64,000 nucleotides of DNA from Kitasatospora arboriphila (GTDB lineage: Bacteria > Actinomycetota > Actinomycetes > Mycobacteriales > Mycobacteriaceae): the NCBI RefSeq assembly GCF_000717275.1, contig NZ_JNYV01000002.1, positions 682,001 through 746,000 of the forward strand, given 5' to 3'. This document shows positions 34,636-43,325 of the stretch, piece by piece (the stretch's first letter is position 1; each line of letters opens with the position of its first letter). The position numbers were made by a program, and so were the translations under genes. Below the pieces are notes generated by a model, which made no database searches, had not been told where the DNA came from, and saw only the letters and a program-made list of their open reading frames with translations.

Positions 34636-35046
34636 ATGTCGCCATCGGAGACCAATTTCTATCCTGAACTACGGGACATCGGCTCAATGACCGAGCTCGG
34701 GCACACGTGCACCAGAAAGATCACGTTCACCTGCACCCGTGCGCATCCCGTCGTCGTCCGCGTCGATGGTGAGATGGACCGCGACACCGTTGTGCTCCTA
34801 AAGGACTATCTCGATCATCTGCTCAGTGGGACCAGGGCTCTGATCGTTGATCTTTCCGACGTCGACTTCGCGCCGTCGCCCTGCCTCGAACTGCTCATCG
34901 ACGTCGCCGAAACAGCCGCCACGGAAGGTCGGTGGTTTGCGGTGGCGTGCGGGCGGCCGGTCAGTCGGCCGTTGGAACTCCTCGGGGACCTCGTCGAGTG
35001 TTTCGACTCGTTGGAGTCGGCGCGCCAAGCCACTCCCGCGCAGTAA
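34636..35046 (+). CDS. STAS-domain anti-anti-sigma-like protein
   Basis: This 136-residue protein has a STAS fold (VVVRVDGEMDRDTVVLLKDYL, ALIVDLSDVDFAPSPCLELL). In canonical antagonists the phospho-site is Asp/Gly-Ser-Ser/Thr-Gly; here the loop is FAPSPCLEL, with serine but a different setting, so regulation by phosphorylation may be altered. It lies between sigF and the anti-sigma gene, so it probably belongs to the partner switch. Confidence 0.78.
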   Translation: MSPSETNFYPELRDIGSMTELGHTCTRKITFTCTRAHPVVVRVDGEMDRDTVVLLKDYLDHLLSGTRALIVDLSDVDFAPSPCLELLIDVAETAATEGRWFAVACGRPVSRPLELLGDLVECFDSLESARQATPAQ

Positions 35047-35340
35047 CGACCCGAGATACTTGCCTCGGCCTACAATTTCGTCGGTCGGTGTCTCGACGAC
35101 CCAGAACTCGTCAGAGACGGCCTTCTCCCGCGCACCGCGAAGGGTGGTGCGGCGCGTACCCGGACATCGGACTGTGAAATCGTGGGGCTCAGAAGGCACC
35201 CTGACTATTTGTTGCTCTCGGAGTGCTTAGGGCAGGCATCGTCGGGGTATACGGGGTGAGACCGTAGTAGGAGTAGTGCAAATGTCGATCGTGATCAACG
35301 CCGTTGGCCGGGGTAACCTGCCCGGTAAAGGGGGATCGAA

Positions 35341-35748
35341 GTGGTAGTGGGTGACGTCATGCGTATCGACGAAACGGCAGTGGCCCCGGTGAATATCCGG
35401 GTGCCCGCCGACAAGTCGCAGGTTGCGATGGTCAGGGCCATCGCCGAGACCTTGGCGGTGCTGGCCGATTTCTCCCTGGACGAGGTCGCCGACATCAAAC
35501 TGGCCGTCGACGAAGCCGCGATGACGATCATCGGACATGCCGGACCGGGTGCCGAGTTGACGGTCGCGTTCACCACAGCCGAGCACCACTTCAACGGCGT
35601 GGTCCAGTCTTGGCTCCCGAGTTCTAACTCCCTGCCCCAGAACGGGTTTGGATGGCACGTGCTACAAACGCTCACCGAGTCGGTGACCGTCCACGAGGGC
35701 GAGGCAGTAAACGATGGCCGTTTGGTCGCCATCGAACTGGTGAAGTAG
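35341..35748 (+). CDS. UsfX/RsbW-like anti-sigma factor
   Basis: This 135-residue protein has a GHKL ATPase-derived fold with the UsfX-type pattern: FSLDEVADIKLAVDEAAMTII in the N-box region and GFGWHVLQTLTESVTVH in the G2 region. The GTG start (35341) is preceded by AAAGGGGGATCGAA; an ATG at 35359 is possible. The G1 box is degenerate, as in mycobacterial UsfX, which favours sigma binding over kinase activity. The 294-bp gap before it (35047-35340) holds no gene I can see. Confidence 0.82.
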   Translation: MVVGDVMRIDETAVAPVNIRVPADKSQVAMVRAIAETLAVLADFSLDEVADIKLAVDEAAMTIIGHAGPGAELTVAFTTAEHHFNGVVQSWLPSSNSLPQNGFGWHVLQTLTESVTVHEGEAVNDGRLVAIELVK

Positions 35749-35793
35749 CCAGATCCCTTCCGGGCCGACGGCAACGACTACATCGGCGCGGGT

Positions 35794-37305
35794 TCAGTCC
35801 AGTTTGGTGAGCGGCCGGGTGGCGGGCCCCTCGAGCACCGCTCCATCGGCCGCGAAACGTGATCCATGAAGCGGGCAGTCCCACGACTTCTCGGCGTCAT
35901 TCCAGTTGAGTACACCGGCAAGGTGAGGGCACACCGCTGACACCTTGTGTGTCTGTCCCTCCACGGTGCACACACCCATCGGCCGGGCACCGTTGCGCCG
36001 CAGCACCCCGCCGCCCTCGGCAACAGGCTCGTCGGTATCCGGCGAGGAGCCGGGTTTGACTGCTGCGCCCGCCCACCCTCTGGCCATGTGCAACCCCACC
36101 TCGGCATTGATCACCGCGGCAGACGGGACCCCCACGACCTGCGCAGGGCGGGACGAATCCAGGAACTCCGCCCACGGCGGGCCACCGCCGAGGAGCCGGC
36201 CGGCGAGTGCCAAGGCGGCAGCGACCCCATTTGTCATGCCCCACTTGGCAAATCCGGTGGCCACGTAAATACTGTCGTGCCCGGGAAGGATCGGTCCCAC
36301 ATAGGGCAGCTCATCGATCGTGATGTAATCCTGCGCCGACCACTGGTGGGTCAGCTGAGCGGTCGGGAAATAGGCTGTGGTCCAGTCGATCAGCTCGTCG
36401 ACATGTTGCTGCTCCGACTTGGCCCGCCCCACGGGATGGCCACTTCCGCCGGTGAGGAGCAGCGGTTCGCCGCTGGGGCCCGGAACCCACCGGACCGACC
36501 TCGACGGCTGGTCGGCGGCCAGGTACATCCCCGCCGTGATCGGCTCCGACACCGAGAAGGCAGCAGCGTACGAGCGCTCGGGGTGGACGCGGGCGAAGAA
36601 CCCTCCGCGATCGAGAATCGGTGTACCGGTGGCCAATACGATCTTCTTGCCGCGAACGGTGAGGTCGTCACCGGAGACGGGATCCACCTGGTCGGTGCGC
36701 AGTATCTGGTCACCGTCTTTGCTGTGCGCAGACACGACCCTGGTGTTCTCGTATACCTGAACGCCATGCCGCTGGGCCTCGGCGACAAGCGCGCCGAGAG
36801 CATCGAGCGGGTGGAACTGGGCCTGGTCGTCGAGGGCTACTGCCGCCACGGACGGAAACGGGGTACCGGGATCATCGACCCAGCGGACGTCGAGGCCGGC
36901 TTTCTGACCGGCCTGGAACTCCTTGCGGATGCTGTCGAGGCCTTTCTCCGATTGCGCGTATGTGTATGCCGTCTCGATCTCGAACGGCACATCGTGTTCC
37001 CGGCAGAAGGCAAGCAGCCATTGCTGCGCTTCGACGTTGGCATCGACATAGCCGCGCAACGCCGCGGCGGAGTGCTTACTCGAGATCGAGGACAGTCGAG
37101 TGCCTTGCAGGACACTGACTTTCGCAGTGGTGTTGCCCGTGGCCACGGCGCCGACATGTCGCGCTTCGACCAGGGCGACATCGGCACCGGATCGGCCCAA
37201 GAGCAGGGCGGTGGTCACACCGGTGATGCCACCACCGACAACGACGTAGTCGAAACGCGAATCGGCGATACTCCGAGCAGGCGAGTCGACATGAACGCTC
37301 TTCAT
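35794..37305 (-). CDS. FAD oxidoreductase fused to a Rieske [2Fe-2S] domain
   Basis: This 503-residue protein has an N-terminal DAO-type flavin domain (DYVVVGGGITGVTTALLL, VALVEARHVG) and a C-terminal Rieske domain with CPHLAG and CPLHGS as cluster ligands. Such fusions are common in actinobacteria and cyanobacteria but uncharacterised; an amine or amino-acid oxidation linked to an iron-sulfur electron path is inferred. The ATG at 37305 (MKSVHVDS) is preferred over one 22 codons upstream. A SigF-type promoter stands directly before it. Confidence 0.87.
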   Translation of the reverse strand: MKSVHVDSPARSIADSRFDYVVVGGGITGVTTALLLGRSGADVALVEARHVGAVATGNTTAKVSVLQGTRLSSISSKHSAAALRGYVDANVEAQQWLLAFCREHDVPFEIETAYTYAQSEKGLDSIRKEFQAGQKAGLDVRWVDDPGTPFPSVAAVALDDQAQFHPLDALGALVAEAQRHGVQVYENTRVVSAHSKDGDQILRTDQVDPVSGDDLTVRGKKIVLATGTPILDRGGFFARVHPERSYAAAFSVSEPITAGMYLAADQPSRSVRWVPGPSGEPLLLTGGSGHPVGRAKSEQQHVDELIDWTTAYFPTAQLTHQWSAQDYITIDELPYVGPILPGHDSIYVATGFAKWGMTNGVAAALALAGRLLGGGPPWAEFLDSSRPAQVVGVPSAAVINAEVGLHMARGWAGAAVKPGSSPDTDEPVAEGGGVLRRNGARPMGVCTVEGQTHKVSAVCPHLAGVLNWNDAEKSWDCPLHGSRFAADGAVLEGPATRPLTKLD

Positions 37306-37330
37306 CCACAGTGAGGACACAGCGCTCTGA

Positions 37331-37355
37331 TACCCGCGGTGTCTGCAGTTCAAAC
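37331..37355 (-). promoter_or_regulatory. SigF-type promoter for the FAD-Rieske gene
   Basis: Minus strand: GTTT (37355-37352), 16 bases, GGGTA (37335-37331). Exact boxes with 16-bp spacing. Confidence 0.65.
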
Positions 37356-37546
37356 TGCTCTCGCGAAACACCGTTCCGCCGGCATCAATTGACCCCGGCG
37401 GAACGGAAAGCTGCGATGAAAGCGAGAAGTTTGAGGGGAGACTCGCTTTTTGAGTCTCCCACGCCGAAGGGAATGGTCACCTCAAACGCCGGGAAAATAT
37501 AACTCCCGTACGGCTTTGAGGTCAACCGGTCTCGAAATGAATCGGC

Positions 37547-39112
37547 TCAGGACTCGATCCGTGCGCTGCGCAATTCGTGTCCCTTGCTGGTCAGGCACCG
37601 CCCGCTGGGCAGGTCCCATGACCAGCCGTGCAGGTTGCAGGTCAACTTGTCGCCCTCGATGACACCGAACTTGGACAGATCGGCTTTGAGGTGCGGGCAG
37701 CGGCGCTGCATCTTCCAGCCGTCCTTCTCGATGGAGGACGAGTCGTCGTGTGCCTCGGCGAACCACCCGTCAGCGTAGGCAATTCGCTCATCGGTCAGAC
37801 ACTTGAAAAACGTGTACAGGAATTCGTTGTATCCACCGATGCGCCAGGTGGTGAAACGCGTCGAGAGGAAGATCGTGTTGACCCAGTCGGGTTCGTTGTC
37901 ACGAAGGACCGTTCTGACCAACTCGGGCGCTATCCGGAATCCGTACCGGTACTTGCCCTCTTTTTCTTTCGGTTCTCGTACGGTGCGGTTGGGGAAGTCG
38001 AGGACAACGGTCTCCTCGCCCATCACCAATCCCACCGGGTACCCGATGCCGTCGCAGATCAGATCGCTCTGGGCCATGATCGGCTCGAAGAGCTCCTTGA
38101 GAGCGGGTAGCAGGGGGTCGCCGGCTGAGGGGGCCCACGTGGCCTTCTGCGCTGCGATCACCGGAGCGAACTTCTCGGCCATCCGGTCGAGGTATGCGGC
38201 CTTGTTGGGGCCGAAGACCTGCTCCGGCGGATACGGATGCGACAACTCGTTGAGCTGTGAGCCGGTGATGTCGACGGTGGAGCCCGACACCATCATCAGG
38301 CCACGGTGCTTTTCCCCGTCGTCGGTGCCCTTCTCCTTCATCTGGTCCAGGAAGGTCTCCTGGTCCGGGAAGATGCTCGTGGAGTCGTTCTCGATGTCGT
38401 TGAGATAGCGCAGATCCTCGTCCAGGAACATGGGCGGCCCGGCCGACGGGACAACCCAGGTGGCACCGACCTGCTCGATGTACGACCGCGCCCTGTCCAT
38501 ACCGCGCTGGCGCTTCTGGGCTGCGAAGTTGGCCTTGGAGCGTTTCGGGATGTCGTACACCATCGGGTACCAGATTGCGCCCGAGTACTGGAGAAGGTGC
38601 AGGTCGATGTGACCGAACTGGGCGGAGATCACGTCGAGATCCACAGGCCGTGCATCGTTCATGTTGAAGACGGTGGTCTCGCCATCGCTGACCACGAGCC
38701 CGCTGTCGCCGATGGGACCGTCAGCCGGCGCCCGCAGTGCGACGATCATCACGTCGAGGCTGCCTTTGTCGTTGGTGACGGTGGTCTTCACCGAGTCCTC
38801 GGTCTCCACGAACTTCGTGAACCCGAGCTTCTCCAGTTCGCGGCGCAGGTCCGGCACCGGATAGTCCGGAAGCAATACGGTCGCGTCTTTGCTGACGTTG
38901 TCGCGCAGGTTCTGCTCGTCGAAGTGATCCCGGTGAAGGTGGCTGACGTATAGGTAGTCGCAGTTCCCCAGCGCCTTCCAGTCGAGCTCACTGTTGTCGG
39001 GGAACGGCACCCATGAGGCGAAGTAGGCGGGGTTCACCCACGGGTCGCACAAGATCGACCCGGCATCAGTCTGGATGTGGAATCCGGCGTGCCCAATGCT
39101 CGTGACCTGCAC
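37547..39112 (-). CDS. Metallo-beta-lactamase-fold / Rieske fusion protein
   Basis: This 521-residue protein has an N-terminal MBL domain (TSIGHAGFHI, then VSHLHRDHFDEQN as metal motif) and a C-terminal Rieske domain (RCPHLKADL and CNLHGWSWDLPSGRCL). The mammalian CMP-Neu5Ac hydroxylase has the same two domains in opposite order. The GTG start at 39112 follows TTTGGAGG; the frame open upstream is weaker. The catalytic reaction is unknown. With the adjacent FAD-Rieske gene this makes two unusual Rieske fusions side by side. Confidence 0.83.
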   Translation of the reverse strand: MQVTSIGHAGFHIQTDAGSILCDPWVNPAYFASWVPFPDNSELDWKALGNCDYLYVSHLHRDHFDEQNLRDNVSKDATVLLPDYPVPDLRRELEKLGFTKFVETEDSVKTTVTNDKGSLDVMIVALRAPADGPIGDSGLVVSDGETTVFNMNDARPVDLDVISAQFGHIDLHLLQYSGAIWYPMVYDIPKRSKANFAAQKRQRGMDRARSYIEQVGATWVVPSAGPPMFLDEDLRYLNDIENDSTSIFPDQETFLDQMKEKGTDDGEKHRGLMMVSGSTVDITGSQLNELSHPYPPEQVFGPNKAAYLDRMAEKFAPVIAAQKATWAPSAGDPLLPALKELFEPIMAQSDLICDGIGYPVGLVMGEETVVLDFPNRTVREPKEKEGKYRYGFRIAPELVRTVLRDNEPDWVNTIFLSTRFTTWRIGGYNEFLYTFFKCLTDERIAYADGWFAEAHDDSSSIEKDGWKMQRRCPHLKADLSKFGVIEGDKLTCNLHGWSWDLPSGRCLTSKGHELRSARIES

Positions 39113-39224
39113 GTGCTGCCTCCAAAATCGTGGTAATTGCTTCAACATCTGGTTCGTCGCAATGAAGACCAGAGTATCGACCAGTTCCGGCTGGCCCCTC
39201 TTTGGCCAACGCTATGCTCGCCGC

Positions 39225-39977
39225 ATGGAACCGGTCTACGACACAGTCATCGCCATCGCCAGATCACTCTGGGCCGCCGAGGGCCTGAAGTTCACCGTGA
39301 CCGGGGTCGAGAACGTACCGAAGACAGGGGGCGCGGTGGTGGCGATCAACCACACCGGCTACCTCGACTTCACCTACGCCGGCTTGCCTGCGTTTCTGCA
39401 GGGTAAGCGCAAAGTACGGTTCATGGCCAAAAAGGAAGTCTTCGACCACCGGATCAGCGGACCGATCATGCGCAGCCTCAAACACATCCCGGTGGACCGT
39501 TCGGCCGGCGCGGACAGCTACCGCGCCGCCGTGGAATACCTCCAGCGGGGAGAGCTCGTCGGCGTCTACCCCGAAGCGACGATCAGCCGGAGTTTCGAAA
39601 TAAAGGACTTCAAGTCCGGCGCCGCGCGAATGGCGCTCGAAGCGGGTGTCCCAATCCTGCCGACAGTCATCTGGGGCGCTCAGCGGGTCTGGACCAAGGG
39701 CCATCCCAAGCGGCTGGGCAGAACGAACATCCCCATCTCGATAGGTGTCGGAGAGCCGATCGCGCCCGATGGCGATCCGGCCTCGCTGACCGAGCGCCTG
39801 CACAAAACGATGAGTGAGGAACTGCTGACCTTGCAGCAGAACTATGGGCCACATCCACAAGGGGAGTTCTGGGTGCCCGCTCGGCTGGGGGGATCGGCAC
39901 CCACGCTTGAGGAGGCCAACCGGATGGATGCGGAGGACCTGGCCGCCCGGGCGGCCAAGCGCAACGGCGGCGTCTGA
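39225..39977 (+). CDS. 1-acyl-glycerol-phosphate acyltransferase (PlsC family)
   Basis: This 250-residue protein has the acyltransferase block I NHTGYLDFTYAG (H-x4-D), block II around VRFMAKKEVF, and block III YPEATISRS (normally PEGTRS). It is paralogous to the copy at 53422-54180, with the same motifs and the same C-terminal FWVPARLGGSAPT. It transfers acyl chains to lysophosphatidic acid or a related lipid. TATGCT sits 6 nt before the ATG, so the message may be leaderless. Confidence 0.87.
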   Translation: MEPVYDTVIAIARSLWAAEGLKFTVTGVENVPKTGGAVVAINHTGYLDFTYAGLPAFLQGKRKVRFMAKKEVFDHRISGPIMRSLKHIPVDRSAGADSYRAAVEYLQRGELVGVYPEATISRSFEIKDFKSGAARMALEAGVPILPTVIWGAQRVWTKGHPKRLGRTNIPISIGVGEPIAPDGDPASLTERLHKTMSEELLTLQQNYGPHPQGEFWVPARLGGSAPTLEEANRMDAEDLAARAAKRNGGV

Positions 39978-39978
39978 G

Positions 39979-40410
39979 CTACTTGTCGCGCTCGGCGCCC
40001 AGGTTCCATTCCAGGTTCACCGTCGTGCCCTGAGGACTGGGATTGATGCGCGGATGGTCGGCCAGTGCTTGCATCAGCGGAATGCCGCGGCCGCGTAGCC
40101 GATGAGTTGTCGGGTCCGGTTCTCGCCAGTTCCCGTGGTCCTGAACGGTGACGTTGAGCTGCTGATCGTACGGATGATAGGTGGCGCGCAGGCTCATCGT
40201 GCCGGGCTTGCGACCTGAGTACGCGTGCTCCACTGCATTGGCGAGGGCTTCGTAGACCGCCAGCGTGATGGAGTCGGAGAGATCGCCGACGTTCGGGACG
40301 TGTTCGGTGAGCCACTCAGCGAGTAGCTGGCGGAGCGAAGTCGCGGCCGCCGGTTCGGCGGCCACATCGGTATATATGAGCCGTACGCCCTCGGTCGGCG
40401 AGTTCGTCAT
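39979..40410 (-). CDS. RsbW-like serine kinase/anti-sigma ATPase
   Basis: This 143-residue protein has the GHKL ATP-binding motifs N-box YEALANAVEHAY, G1 VQDHGNWREP and G2 GRGIPLM, all intact, so it can bind ATP, unlike the degenerate UsfX-type protein at 35.3 kb. It may phosphorylate the STAS protein encoded just upstream on the same strand. Start ATG 40410; a GTG six codons upstream is possible. Confidence 0.85.
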   Translation of the reverse strand: MTNSPTEGVRLIYTDVAAEPAAATSLRQLLAEWLTEHVPNVGDLSDSITLAVYEALANAVEHAYSGRKPGTMSLRATYHPYDQQLNVTVQDHGNWREPDPTTHRLRGRGIPLMQALADHPRINPSPQGTTVNLEWNLGAERDK

Positions 40411-40457
40411 GACTTGATCGGCACCCACAGCTCACTGTTACCCAAGCAGTACCGCTT

Positions 40458-40880
40458 TTAAGCGGTGTATGGATCGTTGCTCTCTTCGGCGAAGTCCGCA
40501 GCCGCGGCATCGACAGTCGCGTACATGAGAATTGTCTTGTCCAAACCGACCAGACGCATGGGCCGTTCGGTGGCCGGACCATCGGCGACCACGCCGAACT
40601 TGCCCGTCGGCGCGATGTTCTCGTGCGCGGTGACCAGGGCGGCCATACCCGCCGACGACAGAAAATCGACCTCGGTGATGTCGATGATGAGCCCGGCAGG
40701 CACGCCGCTGATCGCCTCGCGAACGGCATCTGCCAGCTGCGGAACGGTGAGGATGTCGATACTTCCGCGCACGGTCAACACCACCAGCCCGCCTTTTCGG
40801 TCTGCGGCGATGGTCAGGCCGGTGCCCGGCAACTCGTGACCTTCGCGGGCGGCTTGCGCTTGCCCGTCGATCGATTCCAT
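40458..40880 (-). CDS. STAS-domain anti-sigma antagonist
   Basis: This 140-residue protein has a classic antagonist STAS domain: GLVVLTVRGSIDILTVPQL and the phospho-acceptor loop DFLSSAGMAAL (D-x-x-S-S-x-G), with Ser next to Ser-Ala-Gly as in SpoIIAA/RsbV. It is 47 nt upstream of the RsbW-like gene, so the pair forms a kinase-antagonist module. Confidence 0.87.
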   Translation of the reverse strand: MESIDGQAQAAREGHELPGTGLTIAADRKGGLVVLTVRGSIDILTVPQLADAVREAISGVPAGLIIDITEVDFLSSAGMAALVTAHENIAPTGKFGVVADGPATERPMRLVGLDKTILMYATVDAAAADFAEESNDPYTA

Positions 40881-41256
40881 CGATACCCCTTGCTCAATGG
40901 TGTTGTCTACCGTGCGCGCGGTCTGGGTAGTCAAGACAGCACGCACCCCCGGCTGCTAGCTGAACCGACCTGACCATGTTTGCACAAGTCGGCGACACGG
41001 TAACCGAATGGTCGCCGAAATCGGACTCGGACTCCTGCCCGAATGCTCCCGTACGATGCGTTTGGCCCAGGGGTTGACTGGGTATTAAACCCGTTGCCTG
41101 TTGCGACGTGCGAGATCCACAGCTCGTCGTACCCCCCCAAGAAATGGATCGTGGGCCTCCTTCGAGCCGTTGTCGAGAGAGTCAGGAGCTTTGAGAGTCC
41201 ATGAGCGGTGTCCGACTCGCAGCCGTGAACGACGTCATCAGCAACCGAGTGCCGGA
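40881..41256. other. 376-bp intergenic region between STAS and glycosyltransferase genes
   Basis: Holds the SigF-type promoter at 41060-41084 and a leader of about 165 nt before the glycosyltransferase ATG. No gene is supported. Confidence 0.55.
41060..41084 (+). promoter_or_regulatory. SigF-type promoter for the glycosyltransferase operon
   Basis: GTTT (41060-41063), 16 bases, GGGTA (41080-41084). Exact boxes with 16-bp spacing. Confidence 0.6.
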
Positions 41257-42345
41257 ATGACGACGGGCGCAGAATCTCTGTCGATCGCCCTCATCGCGTC
41301 GCACCGCTATCCGATCGCCGAACCGTTTGCAGGAGGTTTGGAAGCCCACGTGTGGCACCTGGCCAGGGCACTGGCAGCACGTGGCCACGACGTCGCGTTG
41401 TTCGCAGCTGCCGGATCGGATCTCGGTGTCGAGCACGCACTGCTCGACGTCAGCGAGTTCGAACCGAGTCCGGCGGCTCAGCGCGACACCTCCATGCCGG
41501 AACCGGGGTTCATGGCTGCGCACCATGCCTACCTCGAACTGATGATGAGACTCGGACGCGACAACCGGTTCGACGTCATCCACAACCACAGCCTCCATTA
41601 CCTCCCGATCGCGTTGGCCCGGACGGCCAAGGCGCCGGTGCTGACGACACTGCACACACCGCCGACGCCGTGGCTGGAGTCAGCCATCGACGTGAACGCC
41701 GAGAACACACGGTTTGCCGCGGTCAGCGAACACACCGCCCGATCCTGGAGTCATGTCGCCCGTGACATCGAGGTGATCAGCAACGGCGTGGATGTCAACC
41801 TCTGGCCGGCCGGTTCGGGCGGCGATGACCTCGTGTGGTTCGGGCGGTTCGTACCCGAGAAGGGCGCTCATCTCGCCGCGCGCGCCGCGGAGAGGGCCGG
41901 ACTCGGTCTGCGCCTGGCCGGGCCGATCAGTGATCGGGACTACTTCGACCGCGAGATCAGCCCGCTGTTGTCCGATCGCATCCGGTACGTGGGGCACCTT
42001 GATCAGAAGGAGCTGGCGACGGTGGTCGGCTCGTCGGCCGCCACCCTGGTGACACCGTTGTGGGACGAACCCTACGGACTCGTGGTCGCCGAGTCGCTCG
42101 CGTGCGGAACCCCGGTGGCGGGCTTCCGGCGCGGGGGGATCCCGGAGATCGTCGGCGACGACGGCGGGGTGCTCGCCGACTCCGACGACGCCGACTCCCT
42201 TGCGGCGGCTGCGCGCCAGGCGATGAGCCTGGACCGGCGGGTTGTCCGGGCGCGGGCCGAGAGTCACTGCGCCGAGGATGTGATGGTGGATCAGTATCTG
42301 TCGCTGTATCGGCGGCTGGCCGGTCGGGCGCATCTGGCCGCATGA
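41257..42345 (+). CDS. GT4-family glycosyltransferase
   Basis: This 362-residue GT-B enzyme shows the N-terminal donor/acceptor pattern EPFAGGLEAHVWHLARALAARGHDVALFA and the C-terminal nucleotide-sugar motif E-x7-E in EPYGLVVAESLACGTPV, followed by RRGGIPEIV. It is first of three coupled glycosyltransferase genes. The start ATG at 41257 follows a long non-conserved open frame. The sugar and acceptor are unknown; a stress-related glycoconjugate is the contextual guess. Confidence 0.85.
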   Translation: MTTGAESLSIALIASHRYPIAEPFAGGLEAHVWHLARALAARGHDVALFAAAGSDLGVEHALLDVSEFEPSPAAQRDTSMPEPGFMAAHHAYLELMMRLGRDNRFDVIHNHSLHYLPIALARTAKAPVLTTLHTPPTPWLESAIDVNAENTRFAAVSEHTARSWSHVARDIEVISNGVDVNLWPAGSGGDDLVWFGRFVPEKGAHLAARAAERAGLGLRLAGPISDRDYFDREISPLLSDRIRYVGHLDQKELATVVGSSAATLVTPLWDEPYGLVVAESLACGTPVAGFRRGGIPEIVGDDGGVLADSDDADSLAAAARQAMSLDRRVVRARAESHCAEDVMVDQYLSLYRRLAGRAHLAA

Positions 42346-43325
42346 TCGGCTACTACGTCCACCACCAGGGCCACGGCCACCGAAATCGCGCGGCATCCAT
42401 CGCGGGCGCAATGCGGACTCCCGTCACCGCGTTGTCGTCTGCGCCGCTCGCCCCCGGCGTATTCGACCGTGTCATCGAGTTGGCCCGCGACGACCTCGGC
42501 GAGCACCGCGATGTCACCGCCGCCGGCATGGTGCACTGGGCGCCGATCCGTGACCCGGGGATGCGAGGTCGGATGGCTCAGCTGGCCGCCTGGGTGGAGG
42601 AGACGGACCCGGCCGCACTCGTTGTGGACGTGTCGGTCGAGATCGCGGTGTTCGCGCGGCTGCTCGGTGTTCCGGTGATCGTGGTCGCGATGCCCGGCAC
42701 CCGCGACGACTCTCCTCACCAGCTGGCCTATGGCATGGCCGACGCGATCATCGCGCCGTGGCCGTCAGCGATTTACGAACCCGGCTGGCTGCGTCCGCAT
42801 CTACACAAGACCACCTTTACCGGCGGCATCAGCAGATTTGCCGGCCGCACCCGATGCGTCGATGACGCCGAACGCTCCGACGTCCTGGTGATGACGGGAT
42901 CGGGAGGCACCCAGATTTCGGAACAGACCGTCGAGGCTTGCCGCTCGGCGTATCCGGACATGACGTGGCGGTTCGCCGGTGGGCCGGGGAGCTGGTTGGC
43001 CGATCCCTGGCCCGCAATGTGCAACGCCGGTGTGGTGGTGGGCAATTCGGGACAAAACACAGTCGCCGACCTGGCAGTCGCGGCGAGGCCCGCGATCCTG
43101 ATCCCCGAGGACCGGCCATTCGGGGAGCAGCGTGCCGTGGCCGAGATGCAGCGGGTTCTGCAACTGGCGACCGTGATTTCGCACTGGCCTGAGCTCGCGA
43201 GTTGGCCCGAGTTGTGTGCGACGGCGGCGCAGACGCCCTCGCGCCGTTGGTCCGCGTGGGAGACCGAAGGTGCGGCCGAACGCGCAGCGGCGGCGATCGA
43301 GGAAGTCGCGCAGAGATGGGCATAA
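42342..43325 (+). CDS. MurG-like GT28-family glycosyltransferase
   Basis: This 327-residue protein begins MIGYYVHHQGHGHRNRA, a glycine-histidine-rich loop of GT-B enzymes, and has GSGGTQISEQTV and a terminal NSGQNTVADLAVAARPAILIPEDRPFGEQ, the UDP-sugar site of GT28. It is coupled to the upstream GT4 gene through ATGA, and the next gene starts within it. It is not a housekeeping MurG. Function unknown beyond hexosyl transfer. Confidence 0.78.
   Translation: MIGYYVHHQGHGHRNRAASIAGAMRTPVTALSSAPLAPGVFDRVIELARDDLGEHRDVTAAGMVHWAPIRDPGMRGRMAQLAAWVEETDPAALVVDVSVEIAVFARLLGVPVIVVAMPGTRDDSPHQLAYGMADAIIAPWPSAIYEPGWLRPHLHKTTFTGGISRFAGRTRCVDDAERSDVLVMTGSGGTQISEQTVEACRSAYPDMTWRFAGGPGSWLADPWPAMCNAGVVVGNSGQNTVADLAVAARPAILIPEDRPFGEQRAVAEMQRVLQLATVISHWPELASWPELCATAAQTPSRRWSAWETEGAAERAAAAIEEVAQRWA

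Noticed and set aside
35211..35250. SigF-type promoter before the UsfX-like gene
   Set aside because: Best fit is GTTG-N15-GGGCA with two mismatches; a nearby GGGTAT has no -35.
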